Shown piece by piece: positions 8,644 to 16,383 of a DNA stretch of 64,000 bases; position 1 is the stretch's first letter; every line of letters starts with the position of its first letter. The position numbers were made by a program, and so were the translations under genes. The notes under the pieces are model-generated. The model worked only from the letters and a program-made list of their open reading frames with translations, was not told the origin of the DNA and searched no databases. This DNA is from Acidimicrobiaceae bacterium (lineage in GTDB: Bacteria > Actinomycetota > Acidimicrobiia > Acidimicrobiales > Ilumatobacteraceae), in NCBI GenBank assembly GCA_947450115.1, contig CANFUE010000006.1, positions 23,341 to 87,340 of the forward strand. The letters run 5' to 3'.

Positions 8644-9254
8644 GAACCAAGCTTGCGCGCACGCATAGCGAGTGTTGTTGGAACAAGCGCACGCGGTGCA
8701 TTGAGCGGCATGAGTTCATACAAGAGATCAATGGCAAAGTTGCTGCGTTGCAATGACATGCACAGTTCACCAATGGTGAGTGCACCATCGGCACCATAAC
8801 GACGCCGCGCAACGGCATCATCGTTGTCGAACATTGCAGCTGCTGGGTGCTCGACTACTGCAACAAAAGATGCTTCAGATTTCAACACACGATGCACTTG
8901 TCGCAAGAGTCGATCAATGTCGTCAACGGAGTTCAGTTTGTCGATGCACAACACAAGGTCAAGCGATGAACTGGTGACGAAACCCATGTCGGCAAGTTCT
9001 GCTTGATGAAACTCAACACGTACTTCTGCTGCTTCAGCGGTGCGGCGAGCAAGGGCAATGCGCTCGGCTGAATTATCAATGGCCATGGCGCGCGCACCCG
9101 ACTGTGCCATCGCGACAGAATTGGCATGTCCGTGGGGCAATCCGAGTTCAAGAACACGCTTTCGCTTCACATCGCCCACCAGGCGCAACTCGGCATCGTT
9201 GGCCACATGGGGTCCAAAAGAGATGGTGTGTTGGGGAGGTTCAGAAACTGCCAT
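8640..9254 (-). CDS. Class I SAM-dependent methyltransferase
   Basis: A 204-residue protein with a Rossmann-type methyltransferase core: motif I VLELGLPHGHANSVA (about 34-48), the acidic end of beta2 AMAIDNS (about 56-62), FHQAELAD after beta3, and motif IV SLDLVLCIDKLNSVDD (about 97-112). Motif I deviates from the common GxGxG (here GLPHGHA) but keeps the spacing. The substrate cannot be inferred. It converges on pcnA with a 4 bp overlap and runs away from DUF5318. It may be a small-molecule methyltransferase rather than an RNA enzyme, since no RNA-binding extension is seen. Confidence 0.78.
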   Translation of the reverse strand: MAVSEPPQHTISFGPHVANDAELRLVGDVKRKRVLELGLPHGHANSVAMAQSGARAMAIDNSAERIALARRTAEAAEVRVEFHQAELADMGFVTSSSLDLVLCIDKLNSVDDIDRLLRQVHRVLKSEASFVAVVEHPAAAMFDNDDAVARRRYGADGALTIGELCMSLQRSNFAIDLLYELMPLNAPRALVPTTLAMRARKLGS

Positions 9255-9315
9255 AGAAGAAGTGTGGCAAGAGCACCGTTGCTCATGAGGGATATGCGGT
9301 GACTATCGTTATGGC

Positions 9316-9732
9316 ATGAGCTTTACAGCCGGGTCATTACGAGGGACAGGGGGCGCAGTTGATCACCGCCTCGCGCGCCAACACCTCATTAATGAATACC
9401 GCCGGGGTCGCCTCAGCATCGACCAAGTGTGCGATGCACACCCGGAACTCATGCGTGCCGCAAGGAACTTTGGCGAAGAGTCGCGGGTCAAGTGCCCCAT
9501 TTGCGCCGATGACCAGTTGGTCTTAGTGACCTACGCCTTTGGGCCGCACCTCCCCTCGCATGGCCGATGTGTCACCACCCGCTCGGAAATGGCCCAAATC
9601 CAGCGGCGAGCAAATACTGGGGCAGGCACTGCTGAATACACTGCCTACGTGGTGGAAGCCTGCCGCTTATGTCGCTGGCACCACTTAGTACGCATGGTGC
9701 CCATTACCCCCCAGCGGGCGGCCTCGGCCTAA
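9316..9732 (+). CDS. DUF5318 family protein with putative zinc cysteines
   Basis: A 138-residue conserved actinobacterial protein. The N-terminal helical segment (DHRLARQHLINEYRRGRLSIDQVCDAHPEL, about 16-45; given in parts) is followed by a putative zinc site formed by CPIC (about 60-63) and CRLC (about 116-119). HGRC and WHH add further candidate ligands. It corresponds to Rv0049, which also lies a few genes upstream of rpsF in mycobacteria. The product is soluble and has no known activity. It is separated from the rpsF operon by 193 bp that hold a promoter region and leader hairpins. Confidence 0.8.
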   Translation: MSFTAGSLRGTGGAVDHRLARQHLINEYRRGRLSIDQVCDAHPELMRAARNFGEESRVKCPICADDQLVLVTYAFGPHLPSHGRCVTTRSEMAQIQRRANTGAGTAEYTAYVVEACRLCRWHHLVRMVPITPQRAASA

Positions 9733-9753
9733 GAAAACCCTTATACTTCAAGG

Positions 9754-9765
9754 ATTTTATAAAAT
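9754..9765. promoter_or_regulatory. AT-rich 12-bp palindrome upstream of rpsF
   Basis: A perfect ATTTTATAAAAT palindrome lies 22 bp after the DUF5318 stop and 160 bp before rpsF. It contains a TATAAA that could be a -10 element of the ribosomal-protein operon promoter, or an operator. No convincing -35 is visible, so only the palindrome itself is certain. Confidence 0.35.
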
Positions 9766-9864
9766 TCTGGCGGGAAGTAACACCCTCGGAACACAATAGG
9801 GGCAATGGAATGTGCCGCTGCTTCTCGTCGTGTTGCTTTGTCTTGCCGATACGCTGTCATTTCC

Positions 9865-9905
9865 TTATCCACCCTGCCCCTCACGGGGCCACGGTCCGTA
9901 CCGTG
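9865..9905 (+). promoter_or_regulatory. rpsF leader: tandem hairpins, candidate S6:S18-responsive element
   Basis: Two perfect hairpins stand back to back just before the rpsF ribosome binding site. The first is GCCCC-TCAC-GGGGC (9876-9889). The second is CACGGT-CCGT-ACCGTG (9890-9905), whose loop contains CCG. In many bacteria the rpsF leader carries an RNA bound by the S6:S18 complex with a conserved CCG; whether this is that motif is inference. A DnaA-box-like TTATCCACC (one mismatch) lies at 9865-9873. Confidence 0.4.
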
Positions 9906-9925
9906 TCCGAAGGGAGTACATGCAC

Positions 9926-10258
9926 ATGAAACGTGCTTATGAATTAATGGTCATCCTTAGTGGAGACCTCGACGACAATGCAGCGCAGTTGCAGGTGAAG
10001 GCCATCACGGCTTCCATCACTGCCGTTGGTGCCAGCATTCACGGAAACCCCGATTGGTGGGGCAAGCGCCGTTTCGCGTATCCCATCAATAAAAAAGAAG
10101 ATGGCTATTACGTCGTCTACAACCTCGAGGCTCTTGGTGGAGCTTTAGATGAAGTTGAGCGCACGCTCCGTATTGCCGACGAAGTGGTTCGTCACAAGCT
10201 CATGCGCTTGCCCGACCACGAAGCAGCACGCCGCGGCATGATGTCGGCGAGTGCGTAG
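9926..10258 (+). CDS. rpsF: 30S ribosomal protein bS6
   Basis: A 110-residue S6 protein. MKRAYELMVILSGDLDD is the conserved first strand, GNPDWWGKRRFAYPINKKEDGYYV the central KR-rich part and IADEVVRHKLMRLP the last strand. The second of two nearby ATGs (9926) is chosen because GGGAG at 9912-9916 is then 9 bases away; the ATG at 9920 would leave only 3. S6 pairs with S18 on the platform of the small subunit, and both are encoded here. It is the first gene of rpsF-ssb-rpsR-rplI-dnaB. A perfect hairpin without a T-run follows in the gap to ssb. Confidence 0.95.
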   Translation: MKRAYELMVILSGDLDDNAAQLQVKAITASITAVGASIHGNPDWWGKRRFAYPINKKEDGYYVVYNLEALGGALDEVERTLRIADEVVRHKLMRLPDHEAARRGMMSASA

Positions 10259-10262
10259 TCGG

Positions 10263-10280
10263 CTTTTCGTTCACGAAAAG
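10263..10280 (+). promoter_or_regulatory. Intercistronic hairpin between rpsF and ssb
   Basis: CTTTTCGT and ACGAAAAG form a perfect 8-bp inverted repeat separated by TC, or a 7-bp stem with a TTCA loop. It lies 5 bp after the rpsF stop. There is no U-tract, so it is more likely an mRNA processing or stabilising element than a terminator. Confidence 0.45.
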
Positions 10281-10312
10281 TTCCACACACTACTTACGTA
10301 GAGGAGATACAT

Positions 10313-10753
10313 ATGTCAGAGAACTCCATCACCCTTGTCGGCAACCTCACCCGAGACCCAGAACTGCGCTTCACCACTGGTGGACGCGGCGTGGCCTCAT
10401 TTGGCATCGCCGTTGGCCGTCGTTATCAGGTCAATGGTGAATGGCAAGAGCAAACCTCGTACTTCAATATCACTGCTTGGGGCCAACTCGGCGAAAACGC
10501 AGCGGCAACCTTTACTAAAGGTACCCGCGTCATCGTTACTGGGCGTCTCGAGCAGCGTGAATACACCACCCGTGAAGGCGATAAGCGCACGGCAATTGAA
10601 GTCGTGGCCGACGAAATCGGACCAAGCTTGCGTTGGGCAACAGCCCAAGTTGAGCGCCAATCCCGCCAAGGTGGCGAAGCCGCCGCCCCCCGCGGAGCAT
10701 CCAGCAACACCTCTCCCGACCCATACATGGGTGGGGAAGAAGAACCCTTCTAG
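10313..10753 (+). CDS. ssb: Single-stranded DNA-binding protein
   Basis: A 146-residue SSB. The OB fold (about 1-105) starts with NSITLVGNLTRDPELRFTTGG and includes FNITAWGQLGENAAATFTKG and VIVTGRLEQREYTTREGDKR. A Gly/Pro-rich linker ends in the acidic protein-interaction tip EEEPF, matching the usual DDxPF-type C-terminus. An SD, GAGGAG (10301-10306), precedes the ATG. It is the chromosomal housekeeping copy by context (between rpsF and rpsR). It protects single-stranded DNA during replication, repair and recombination, and sits in one operon with the replicative helicase dnaB. Confidence 0.95.
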   Translation: MSENSITLVGNLTRDPELRFTTGGRGVASFGIAVGRRYQVNGEWQEQTSYFNITAWGQLGENAAATFTKGTRVIVTGRLEQREYTTREGDKRTAIEVVADEIGPSLRWATAQVERQSRQGGEAAAPRGASSNTSPDPYMGGEEEPF

Positions 10754-10774
10754 AACGAAACTGCAGAGAGAAAC

Positions 10775-11212
10775 ATGACTAGCAAATCAAACAAAATCCG
10801 TATGGCGAAAGCCGCCATTCGTAAAACCGGAAAAAAGAAGCCAAACGCCATCGACACCGAGCGCGTGAAGTTTGTTGACTATAAAGATGTCAACTTGCTG
10901 CAGCGCTTCATGTCTGACCGCTCCAAAATCCGCGGTCAGCGCATTGCCGGCACCACCGTTCAACAGCAGCGCGATATTGCAAATGCAGTGAAAAACGCTC
11001 GCGAAATGGCCCTGTTGCCATATGCCAAGCGCGTGTCTTCTACGCGTGCACCACGCCCCGGATCCGATCGTGAAGATCGTGAAGATCGCGGCGACCGCGG
11101 TGACCGTGGTGAGCGCGGCGATAAGTACGCACCTCGTGAGGCTGCTGTTGCGGCAGTTGCTACCGAAAACACCGATGTTGTAGAAATCGAAACGAATGGT
11201 GAGGAAGCCTGA
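10775..11212 (+). CDS. rpsR: 30S ribosomal protein bS18 with long acidic/arginine repeat tail
   Basis: The S18 core spans about residues 22-86 ([50 protein letters not shown]). The N-terminus lacks the CxxC zinc residues, so this is a C-minus S18. After the core come about 55 extra residues: an Arg/Asp/Gly repeat tail ([18 protein letters not shown]) and an acidic end [10 protein letters not shown]18 is normally near 80 residues, so 145 is unusual. The reading frame continues cleanly to a TGA that overlaps the rplI start by one base, which argues against a frameshift artefact. The tail's role is unknown. Confidence 0.92.
   Translation: MTSKSNKIRMAKAAIRKTGKKKPNAIDTERVKFVDYKDVNLLQRFMSDRSKIRGQRIAGTTVQQQRDIANAVKNAREMALLPYAKRVSSTRAPRPGSDREDREDRGDRGDRGERGDKYAPREAAVAAVATENTDVVEIETNGEEA
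11069..11122 (+). repeat. Six 9-bp tandem units inside rpsR
   Basis: Six consecutive 9-base units (CGTGAAGAT twice, then CGCGGCGAC, CGCGGTGAC, CGTGGTGAG, CGCGGCGAT) encode R-E-D / R-G-D / R-G-E triplets. They form the low-complexity tail of S18. The third-base variation suggests that the peptide repeat is kept by selection rather than being a very recent slippage product. Confidence 0.8.
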
Positions 11213-11661
11213 TGTTAAAAGTCATTTTGCGTAGCGACATTAAAGGTCTCGGCAACCGTGGCGACATCGTCAACGTTGCCGACGGCCATGCCCGCAACTT
11301 TTTATTGCCCAATGGTCATGCCATCACCGCAACCGATGGTGCAGTGGCACAGGCAGCAGCAATGCGTAAAGCACGTGCCGCCAAAGAGCGCGCCACTCGT
11401 GAAGCAGCACTTGAAGTTGCAGCACGTTTGAACGCCGTTACTTTGTCGGTACCAGCAAAGGCCGGTAACGAAGGTCGCTTGTTCGGTTCAGTTACTAGCG
11501 CCGACATCGTCGCAGCTGTGAAGAGCCAAACAGGTATCGAAATTGAGCGCCGCGATGTTGACATCGAAGCTCCTATTCGTACGTTGGGCAAGCATTCTGT
11601 AGTGGTCTCGTTGTACCACGACGTCACGAGCACTGTCTCGGTCGATGTCGTCGCACAATAG
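11212..11661 (+). CDS. rplI: 50S ribosomal protein bL9
   Basis: A 149-residue L9 of normal length. The N-terminal domain is [20 protein letters not shown] plus the signature [14 protein letters not shown] (about 24-38); a long connecting helix rich in Ala/Arg/Lys follows (about 40-75). The C-terminal domain contains [17 protein letters not shown] and ends in a beta strand. Its ATG shares one base with the rpsR stop (TGATG), indicating translational coupling. L9 binds 23S rRNA near the L1 stalk and helps maintain reading frame. The stop codon is immediately followed by the first DnaA box of the dnaB upstream region. Confidence 0.96.
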   Translation: MLKVILRSDIKGLGNRGDIVNVADGHARNFLLPNGHAITATDGAVAQAAAMRKARAAKERATREAALEVAARLNAVTLSVPAKAGNEGRLFGSVTSADIVAAVKSQTGIEIERRDVDIEAPIRTLGKHSVVVSLYHDVTSTVSVDVVAQ

Positions 11662-11738
11662 TTATCCACAGAACTCACCCGATACAGCACAGGCTTACAC
11701 ACAGACTTATCCACAAGTCTTACCCCTAGTAATCCACA
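11662..11738 (+). promoter_or_regulatory. Cluster of three DnaA boxes upstream of dnaB
   Basis: Two perfect consensus boxes TTATCCACA (11662-11670 and 11707-11715) and one single-mismatch box TAATCCACA (11730-11738) lie in the 102-bp gap between rplI and dnaB, all in the same orientation. A weaker TTACACACA is at 11695-11703. Box spacings are 45 and 23 bp. DnaA binding here could control dnaB or the local chromosome state; this is inference from sequence. Confidence 0.7.
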
Positions 11739-11763
11739 AGGTATCTCAGGCAAGGTAAGAGAC

Positions 11764-13125
11764 GTGTCCGATACATACAACGCTTCAGCAGCACGCGTCA
11801 CCGCTCGCGTGCCGCCACACAACCTCGATGCCGAGGTCTCGTTACTTGGCGCAATGTTGTTGTCGAAAGACGCCATTGGTGCTGGCTCAGAGCGTGGAGT
11901 TGCCCCTGGTGATTTTTATAAGCCAGCGCACCAACACATTTATGACGCCATTCAAGCACTCACCACCATGGGTGAACCCGTCGACGTGGTCACGGTCTCC
12001 GACAAACTGCAGCGTGCTGGCCTCTTAGACACCGTCGGAGGAATCGACTATTTAGTCGACCTACAAAACCGCACTCCTGCAGTGTCGAGCGCCGATCGTT
12101 ATGCGCGCATCGTGCGTGAAACTGCTCTCTTGCGCGGCCTCATTAGCGCGGCATCGTCTATTGCCGAAATTGCTTACAGCCAGCCCGACAACATTGAAAA
12201 CGCTCTCGACCAAGCCGAGTCGCGCATCTTCGACGTGGCACAAAATCAGGTAACCGATTCGTTAGTGCGCATTAACGACCTCATGCCAGAAACAATGACG
12301 CACCTTGAAGACATCATGGAGCGCGGCGACCCTATTACCGGCGTGCCCTCGGGCTTTAACGATCTCGACGATTTGTTGTCGGGCTTTCAACCCGGCACGC
12401 TCAATATTATTGGTGCTCGCCCAGCGATGGGTAAAAGTGCATTCGCAATGGGCATGGCCGTCAACGTGGCCACCATTACACAAAAGCCTGTTTTGTTTTT
12501 CTCTTTGGAAATGGGTCGCGCCGAATTATCACAACGTATTTTGTCGAGCGAAGCGCGCGTCGATAGCGCCAAGTTACGCAGCGGCCGCTTAAACGACGAA
12601 GACTGGCGCCGCATTGGCCGCGCCATTGGGCGCCTTTCCATTCCGTTGTATATCGACGACAACTCATCGGTCACTGTGATGGAAATTCGCGCCAAGGCGC
12701 GCCGCATTGCCTCACAGTACGACGGCCTCGGCATGATAGTTATCGACTACTTGCAACTCATGGGTGGCAACTCAGGGTCAGAAAACCGACAACTCGAAGT
12801 GAGTGAAATTAGTCGTAACTTAAAAATTTTGGCACGCGATTTCAAAATTCCCGTTGTTGCACTGAGCCAGTTGAGTCGTGGTCTCGAGCAACGCCAAGAC
12901 AAGCGGCCAACCCTGTCTGACCTTCGTGAGTCGGGTGCATTGGAACAAGACGCCGACGTCGTGATGTTTTTGTATCGCCCAGGCGTGTATGAAGACGACC
13001 CACAACGTAAAGCCGATGCGTATCTCAACGTGGCTAAGCATCGTGCCGGCGCCATTGGCGATGTGCGTTTAGTATTTCAAGCTAATTACACCCGCTTTGA
13101 AAACTTCACAGCTAAAGGTCAATGA
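11764..13125 (+). CDS. dnaB: Replicative DNA helicase DnaB
   Basis: The hexameric 5'-3' helicase at the replication fork; 453 residues with a GTG start. The N-terminal primase-interaction domain (about 15-115: PPHNLDAEVSLLGAMLL, FYKPAHQHIYDAI) is followed by a linker and the RecA-like C-terminal domain. The latter has Walker A GARPAMGKS (217-225), FFSLEMG, Walker B IVIDYLQLM, the H4 motif LRESGALEQDADVVMFLYRP (C-terminal third) and the arginine finger region VAKHRAGAIGDV. There is no intein, unlike some mycobacterial dnaB genes. It is the last large gene of the rpsF operon and is preceded by DnaA boxes. Confidence 0.96.
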   Translation: MSDTYNASAARVTARVPPHNLDAEVSLLGAMLLSKDAIGAGSERGVAPGDFYKPAHQHIYDAIQALTTMGEPVDVVTVSDKLQRAGLLDTVGGIDYLVDLQNRTPAVSSADRYARIVRETALLRGLISAASSIAEIAYSQPDNIENALDQAESRIFDVAQNQVTDSLVRINDLMPETMTHLEDIMERGDPITGVPSGFNDLDDLLSGFQPGTLNIIGARPAMGKSAFAMGMAVNVATITQKPVLFFSLEMGRAELSQRILSSEARVDSAKLRSGRLNDEDWRRIGRAIGRLSIPLYIDDNSSVTVMEIRAKARRIASQYDGLGMIVIDYLQLMGGNSGSENRQLEVSEISRNLKILARDFKIPVVALSQLSRGLEQRQDKRPTLSDLRESGALEQDADVVMFLYRPGVYEDDPQRKADAYLNVAKHRAGAIGDVRLVFQANYTRFENFTAKGQ

Positions 13126-13128
13126 CAC

Positions 13129-13335
13129 ATGTTTCTTGGTGACGAACTTCTTGCGTATCTTGTTCTCGCTCTCGGTGGCGCATTGTGTGCCGGCAATATT
13201 CTTGCCATTGTGAAACCACCACCGCGACCTAAGAGCGAAGAAGATCTTCCGCGAGCACCTATGGCCCGCACGGTAACCATGGCTGCTGTTGGTGGCATTG
13301 CTGCTGCGTGGGCACTCGCTAGCTTGCTGAGATAA
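13129..13335 (+). CDS. Small two-helix membrane protein downstream of dnaB
   Basis: A 68-residue protein starting 3 bp after the dnaB stop, so probably co-translated. It has two hydrophobic helices, LLAYLVLALGGALCAGNILAIV (about 7-28) and TVTMAAVGGIAAAWALASLL (about 48-67). A short Pro/charged loop (PPPRPKSEEDLP) separates them. It is too short for any recognised family. Tight linkage and coherent topology support a real gene. Transcription beyond it ends at the strong terminator at 13385-13416. Confidence 0.6.
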   Translation: MFLGDELLAYLVLALGGALCAGNILAIVKPPPRPKSEEDLPRAPMARTVTMAAVGGIAAAWALASLLR

Positions 13336-13384
13336 TACGACCTGTCGTCAACTCGCAAGGTAAGTAAAAGAACTCAGAAATAGT

Positions 13385-13416
13385 AAAAGGGCGGGTGCCG
13401 AAGCACCCGCCCTTTT
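13385..13416. terminator. Bidirectional rho-independent terminator
   Basis: A perfect 14-bp stem AAAAGGGCGGGTGC / GCACCCGCCCTTTT with a CGAA tetraloop. It has A-tracts on one side and T-tracts on the other, so it can terminate both the rightward rpsF-dnaB operon and the leftward binding-protein gene that ends at 13441. Confidence 0.9.
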
Positions 13417-13440
13417 CTTTCTCGTGAGAGAAAGTAGTTC

Positions 13441-14628
13441 TTACTTAATGTTCCAGAGAGCCTTGAACTGATCGGCCTGGGTCTTTGGACCCTTCCAGTT
13501 CTGGAGGCCGCCACCGTCAAGAATTGCCTTAGCAGCTTCTGGTGTATCAACAATGAATGTCTGAAGTTCAGCACCCTTGCGCTCTTCGGTGTACTTGTCA
13601 CCCAATGAGTCGAGCACCATTGCGTGAGCCATAACCCATGAAGCCTCAGCCTTAGGGTTTGAGGTCCATGCAGCGTGTGTACCGTCAACAATTTCCTGCA
13701 AGTTTGGTGCAGAGAAGTCGCCACCAACAAGCTTCACATTTGTGATGCCAGCGGTCTTCAAAGCTGCACTAACACCTGTTGGCAAGCCACCGAAAGCGAA
13801 GTGAACGTAGTTCACGTCTTTGTGCTCTTGGAGGTATGAAGCCACAGCCTGTGGAACTTTGCCAGCACCAAGGTCGTCAATGGTGACAGGAATAACGTCG
13901 AAGGTGCACTTTGCACAACCAGCAGCAAGGCCAGCCTTCATTGCATTTTCCTCAGATACGAGAACTGGGAAGTCGCGAATGTTGACCATTACTACGTGAG
14001 CAGCTGCACCGCTGTCTGCGATGATCCAAGGAGCAAATGACTTCATAGCCATTTCTACATAGGAAGCATCACCAACTGTGGTGAGAAGACCCTTGATACC
14101 GCCGTCAACGCCTTCTGGCTTGTCGGTGGTGTATGCCGAGGTGAACTTCACGCCTTTTGCAATGCCTGCATCGAACTGTGCTTGGTAAAGAGCAATTGGT
14201 GAACCCGAGATGGCGATGTAGTTTGCGCCCCAGTCGAGTGCCTGCTGAATACCAGGAGCTGGTTCCATGCTCTTGACGTTGATGACCTTGAGTTCCCAGC
14301 CGAGGAGTTTGGCAATTGCTGGCCAATCTTCGCCTACTTCTGGGCAGCTTGGGAGTTCACAAGAAATCCAAGCAACTTTTTTACCTGTTGGAGGTGTTGC
14401 TGAAGCAGCAACAGTCAACGCGATATTTTCTGGAATGGTGACAGCCTTTGCAGCTGCTTCTTTAGCAACAGCTACTTCGTCTACTGCAGGTGCTGCAGTG
14501 TCGGCTGTGGCAGTGGTGTCGGCTGTGGCAGTGGTGTCAGCTGTTGATGACTTGCTGCTACCGCAAGCGGCAGCGAAAAGACCCAAAGCAAACACAGCAG
14601 CAGCAACCCGAACGGTTGATTTACGCAA
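13441..14628 (-). CDS. Sugar-type ABC transporter substrate-binding lipoprotein
   Basis: A 395-residue exported binding protein of the ribose/galactose (periplasmic-binding type 1) family. It has a lipoprotein signal with lipobox LFAAAC (Cys22), then a low-complexity linker SSTADTTATADTTATADT. Two alternating alpha/beta lobes follow, beginning at KVAWISCELPSCPEVG, with PGIQQALDWGANYIAISGS, IADSGAAAHVVMVNI and a hinge near FAFGGLPTGVSAALKTAG. It is divergent from the ATPase and permease genes to its right, with 196 bp between them. Ligand identity is unknown. It ends at a shared bidirectional terminator. Confidence 0.88.
   Translation of the reverse strand: MRKSTVRVAAAVFALGLFAAACGSSKSSTADTTATADTTATADTAAPAVDEVAVAKEAAAKAVTIPENIALTVAASATPPTGKKVAWISCELPSCPEVGEDWPAIAKLLGWELKVINVKSMEPAPGIQQALDWGANYIAISGSPIALYQAQFDAGIAKGVKFTSAYTTDKPEGVDGGIKGLLTTVGDASYVEMAMKSFAPWIIADSGAAAHVVMVNIRDFPVLVSEENAMKAGLAAGCAKCTFDVIPVTIDDLGAGKVPQAVASYLQEHKDVNYVHFAFGGLPTGVSAALKTAGITNVKLVGGDFSAPNLQEIVDGTHAAWTSNPKAEASWVMAHAMVLDSLGDKYTEERKGAELQTFIVDTPEAAKAILDGGGLQNWKGPKTQADQFKALWNIK
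14498..14545. repeat. 18-bp tandem repeat, about 2.7 copies, in the lipoprotein linker
   Basis: The unit GTGTCGGCTGTGGCAGTG occurs twice exactly and a third time in part. It encodes the ATADTT repeats between lipid anchor and binding domain. Such linker repeats vary easily in copy number between strains. Confidence 0.8.
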
Positions 14629-14688
14629 TGTATTCCCCTTTTAGTGGTGGTATGGAAGGCGCCGACTCAGATAGCCTGAGAACGACTG

Positions 14689-14717
14689 TTGAACCTTACT
14701 GAGGAAAATTGGATAAA
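14689..14717 (+). promoter_or_regulatory. Candidate promoter of the sugar ABC operon
   Basis: TTGAAC (14689-14694), a 17-bp spacer and GATAAA (14712-14717) lie about 110 bp upstream of the ATPase start, in the divergent region shared with the binding-protein gene. Each hexamer matches the sigma-A consensus at four of six positions. Confidence 0.35.
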
Positions 14718-14824
14718 CCAAGAGATCTTTAGTAGAACTTCCTTCAGAATTCTGCAATCAACCACATTTACGAATGGTGTACGCTCTGAGACGCACGTCA
14801 CATCATGGGGGAGAGACAACTACA

Positions 14825-16345
14825 GTGGCTACAACACTCCATATTCATTCACTTTCGAAGACTTTTCCTGGCCAGGTGGCCCTGAATGATGTGGCACTCG
14901 ATATTGAAGAAGGCGAAGTTCATGCCCTCGTTGGCCAAAATGGCTCGGGAAAGAGCACGCTCATCAAGATTTTGGCTGGTTTTCACCAACCAGATGCCAA
15001 CTTTGTGGCCACCATGCGTGGTCACGACTTCGTTATGGGAAGTGCAGTTGCAGCCCATGAAGCCGGCATTCGCTTTGTGCACCAAGACCTTGGCCTTGTT
15101 GAGGCCGTCAGCACGGTAGAAAACCTTGCCCTCGGGTTTGGCTACGACACAGGGTTTGGCAACCGTATTAACTGGGCTGCTGAGACAAAACGAGCCAAGC
15201 AGGCCTTGCTCGACCTGGGTTTCGACATCAACGTGCGTGCTCCGGTTGCCACCTTGGGCGCCGCCGCTCGTACGGGCGTGGCCATTGCCCGTGCCTTGCA
15301 AGACACCAAAGAAGGCATTTCTATTCTGGTTCTCGATGAGCCAACGGCGTCATTGCCCGGAGCCGACGTCGACACGTTGTTCGAGGCCGTTCGTCGCCTC
15401 ACCAAACGCGGCATCAGCGTTGTGTTTGTTTCTCACCACTTAGAAGAGGTGTTCGACATCACCGACCGTGTCACGGTATTGCGCGACGGCAAAGTAGTAG
15501 GCACCAAGGCCACCAAAGATCTCAACATGGATTCACTCATTGAAATGATTGTGGGTCGTGAAGTTACGTCCGTTGCGGCAAACCGCACGGTTGATGCATC
15601 ACTCGCCCCACGCTTGCAGGTGCAGGGTCTTGTAGGTGCTGGTATCAACAACGTGTCATTTTCTGTTCAGCCAGGTGAAGTGCTCGGCATTGTTGGGCTT
15701 ACCGGTTCGGGGCGCGACACCATGGTGGGCACCTTGGCCGGCGCACTCACGCGTCAGGGAAATGTTCTCATCGATGGTGAAGAATTGAAAGGCGGCGACC
15801 CACGTGAGTCGCTGACCAAAGGTTTGTCTTTTGTTCCTGTCGACCGTTTACGCAACGGCATTCTTGCGCTCATGAGCGTGCGCGCAAACATCACCATTAG
15901 CAATGTGGAGCGCAATGCACATGGCTTGCGCCTCAGCCATAAAGACGAAAAAGCAGAAGCTGCTGAATGGGTAAAGAAACTTTCTGTTGTTACTGCAGGA
16001 ACTGAAGTTCCCATCGCCACGTTGTCGGGTGGAAACCAGCAAAAAGTAATGATGGCACGCAGTTTTCGTTTGAATCCAAAAGTGTTGTTGCTTGATGAGC
16101 CAACACAAGGTGTTGACATTGGCGCCAAAGAAGAAATTCATGCATTTGTCGACCAAGCAGCAGCCGACGGAACAGCCATTGTGGTGTGCTCTACTGACAC
16201 TGCAGAACTTGCTCGCGTATGTGACCGTGTTGTGGTGATGTACCGCGGTCAAATTGCCAACACGCTCACCCGAGCATCTGGCTTATCTGCTGAAAAGATC
16301 GACCAATTGTTGCTTGCTGGTTCCAGCATGGCAACAGCCTCGTAA
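14825..16345 (+). CDS. Sugar ABC transporter ATP-binding protein (two NBDs, RbsA type)
   Basis: A 506-residue tandem ATPase for carbohydrate uptake. The GTG at 14825 is chosen because GGGGGAG (14807-14813) lies upstream at good distance and the ATPase fold begins immediately (LHIHSLSKTFPGQVALNDV). NBD1 has Walker A GQNGSGKST, Walker B ILVLDEPTAS and the H-loop SHH. Its signature motif is degenerate (LGAAAR in place of LSxGQ). NBD2 has a modified Walker A (GLTGSGRD), signature LSGGNQQK and Walker B VLLLDEPTQGVD. Degeneration of NBD2's Walker A is common in RbsA; degeneration of the NBD1 signature is less so. It is followed by the permease gene (38 bp). Confidence 0.9.
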   Translation: MATTLHIHSLSKTFPGQVALNDVALDIEEGEVHALVGQNGSGKSTLIKILAGFHQPDANFVATMRGHDFVMGSAVAAHEAGIRFVHQDLGLVEAVSTVENLALGFGYDTGFGNRINWAAETKRAKQALLDLGFDINVRAPVATLGAAARTGVAIARALQDTKEGISILVLDEPTASLPGADVDTLFEAVRRLTKRGISVVFVSHHLEEVFDITDRVTVLRDGKVVGTKATKDLNMDSLIEMIVGREVTSVAANRTVDASLAPRLQVQGLVGAGINNVSFSVQPGEVLGIVGLTGSGRDTMVGTLAGALTRQGNVLIDGEELKGGDPRESLTKGLSFVPVDRLRNGILALMSVRANITISNVERNAHGLRLSHKDEKAEAAEWVKKLSVVTAGTEVPIATLSGGNQQKVMMARSFRLNPKVLLLDEPTQGVDIGAKEEIHAFVDQAAADGTAIVVCSTDTAELARVCDRVVVMYRGQIANTLTRASGLSAEKIDQLLLAGSSMATAS

Positions 16346-16383
16346 CCCGTTTTAATTTTTATTCGTTTGTGAAAGGAATACCT

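Noticed and set aside
11662..11738. The DnaA-box cluster as the chromosomal origin oriC
   Set aside because: No dnaA, dnaN or typical AT-rich unwinding element is adjacent; three boxes in a 102-bp gap fit regulation better.
13389..13412. Possible CRISPR or mobile-element repeat at the GC-rich palindrome
   Set aside because: A single palindrome with flanking A/T tracts between converging transcripts is a standard terminator.
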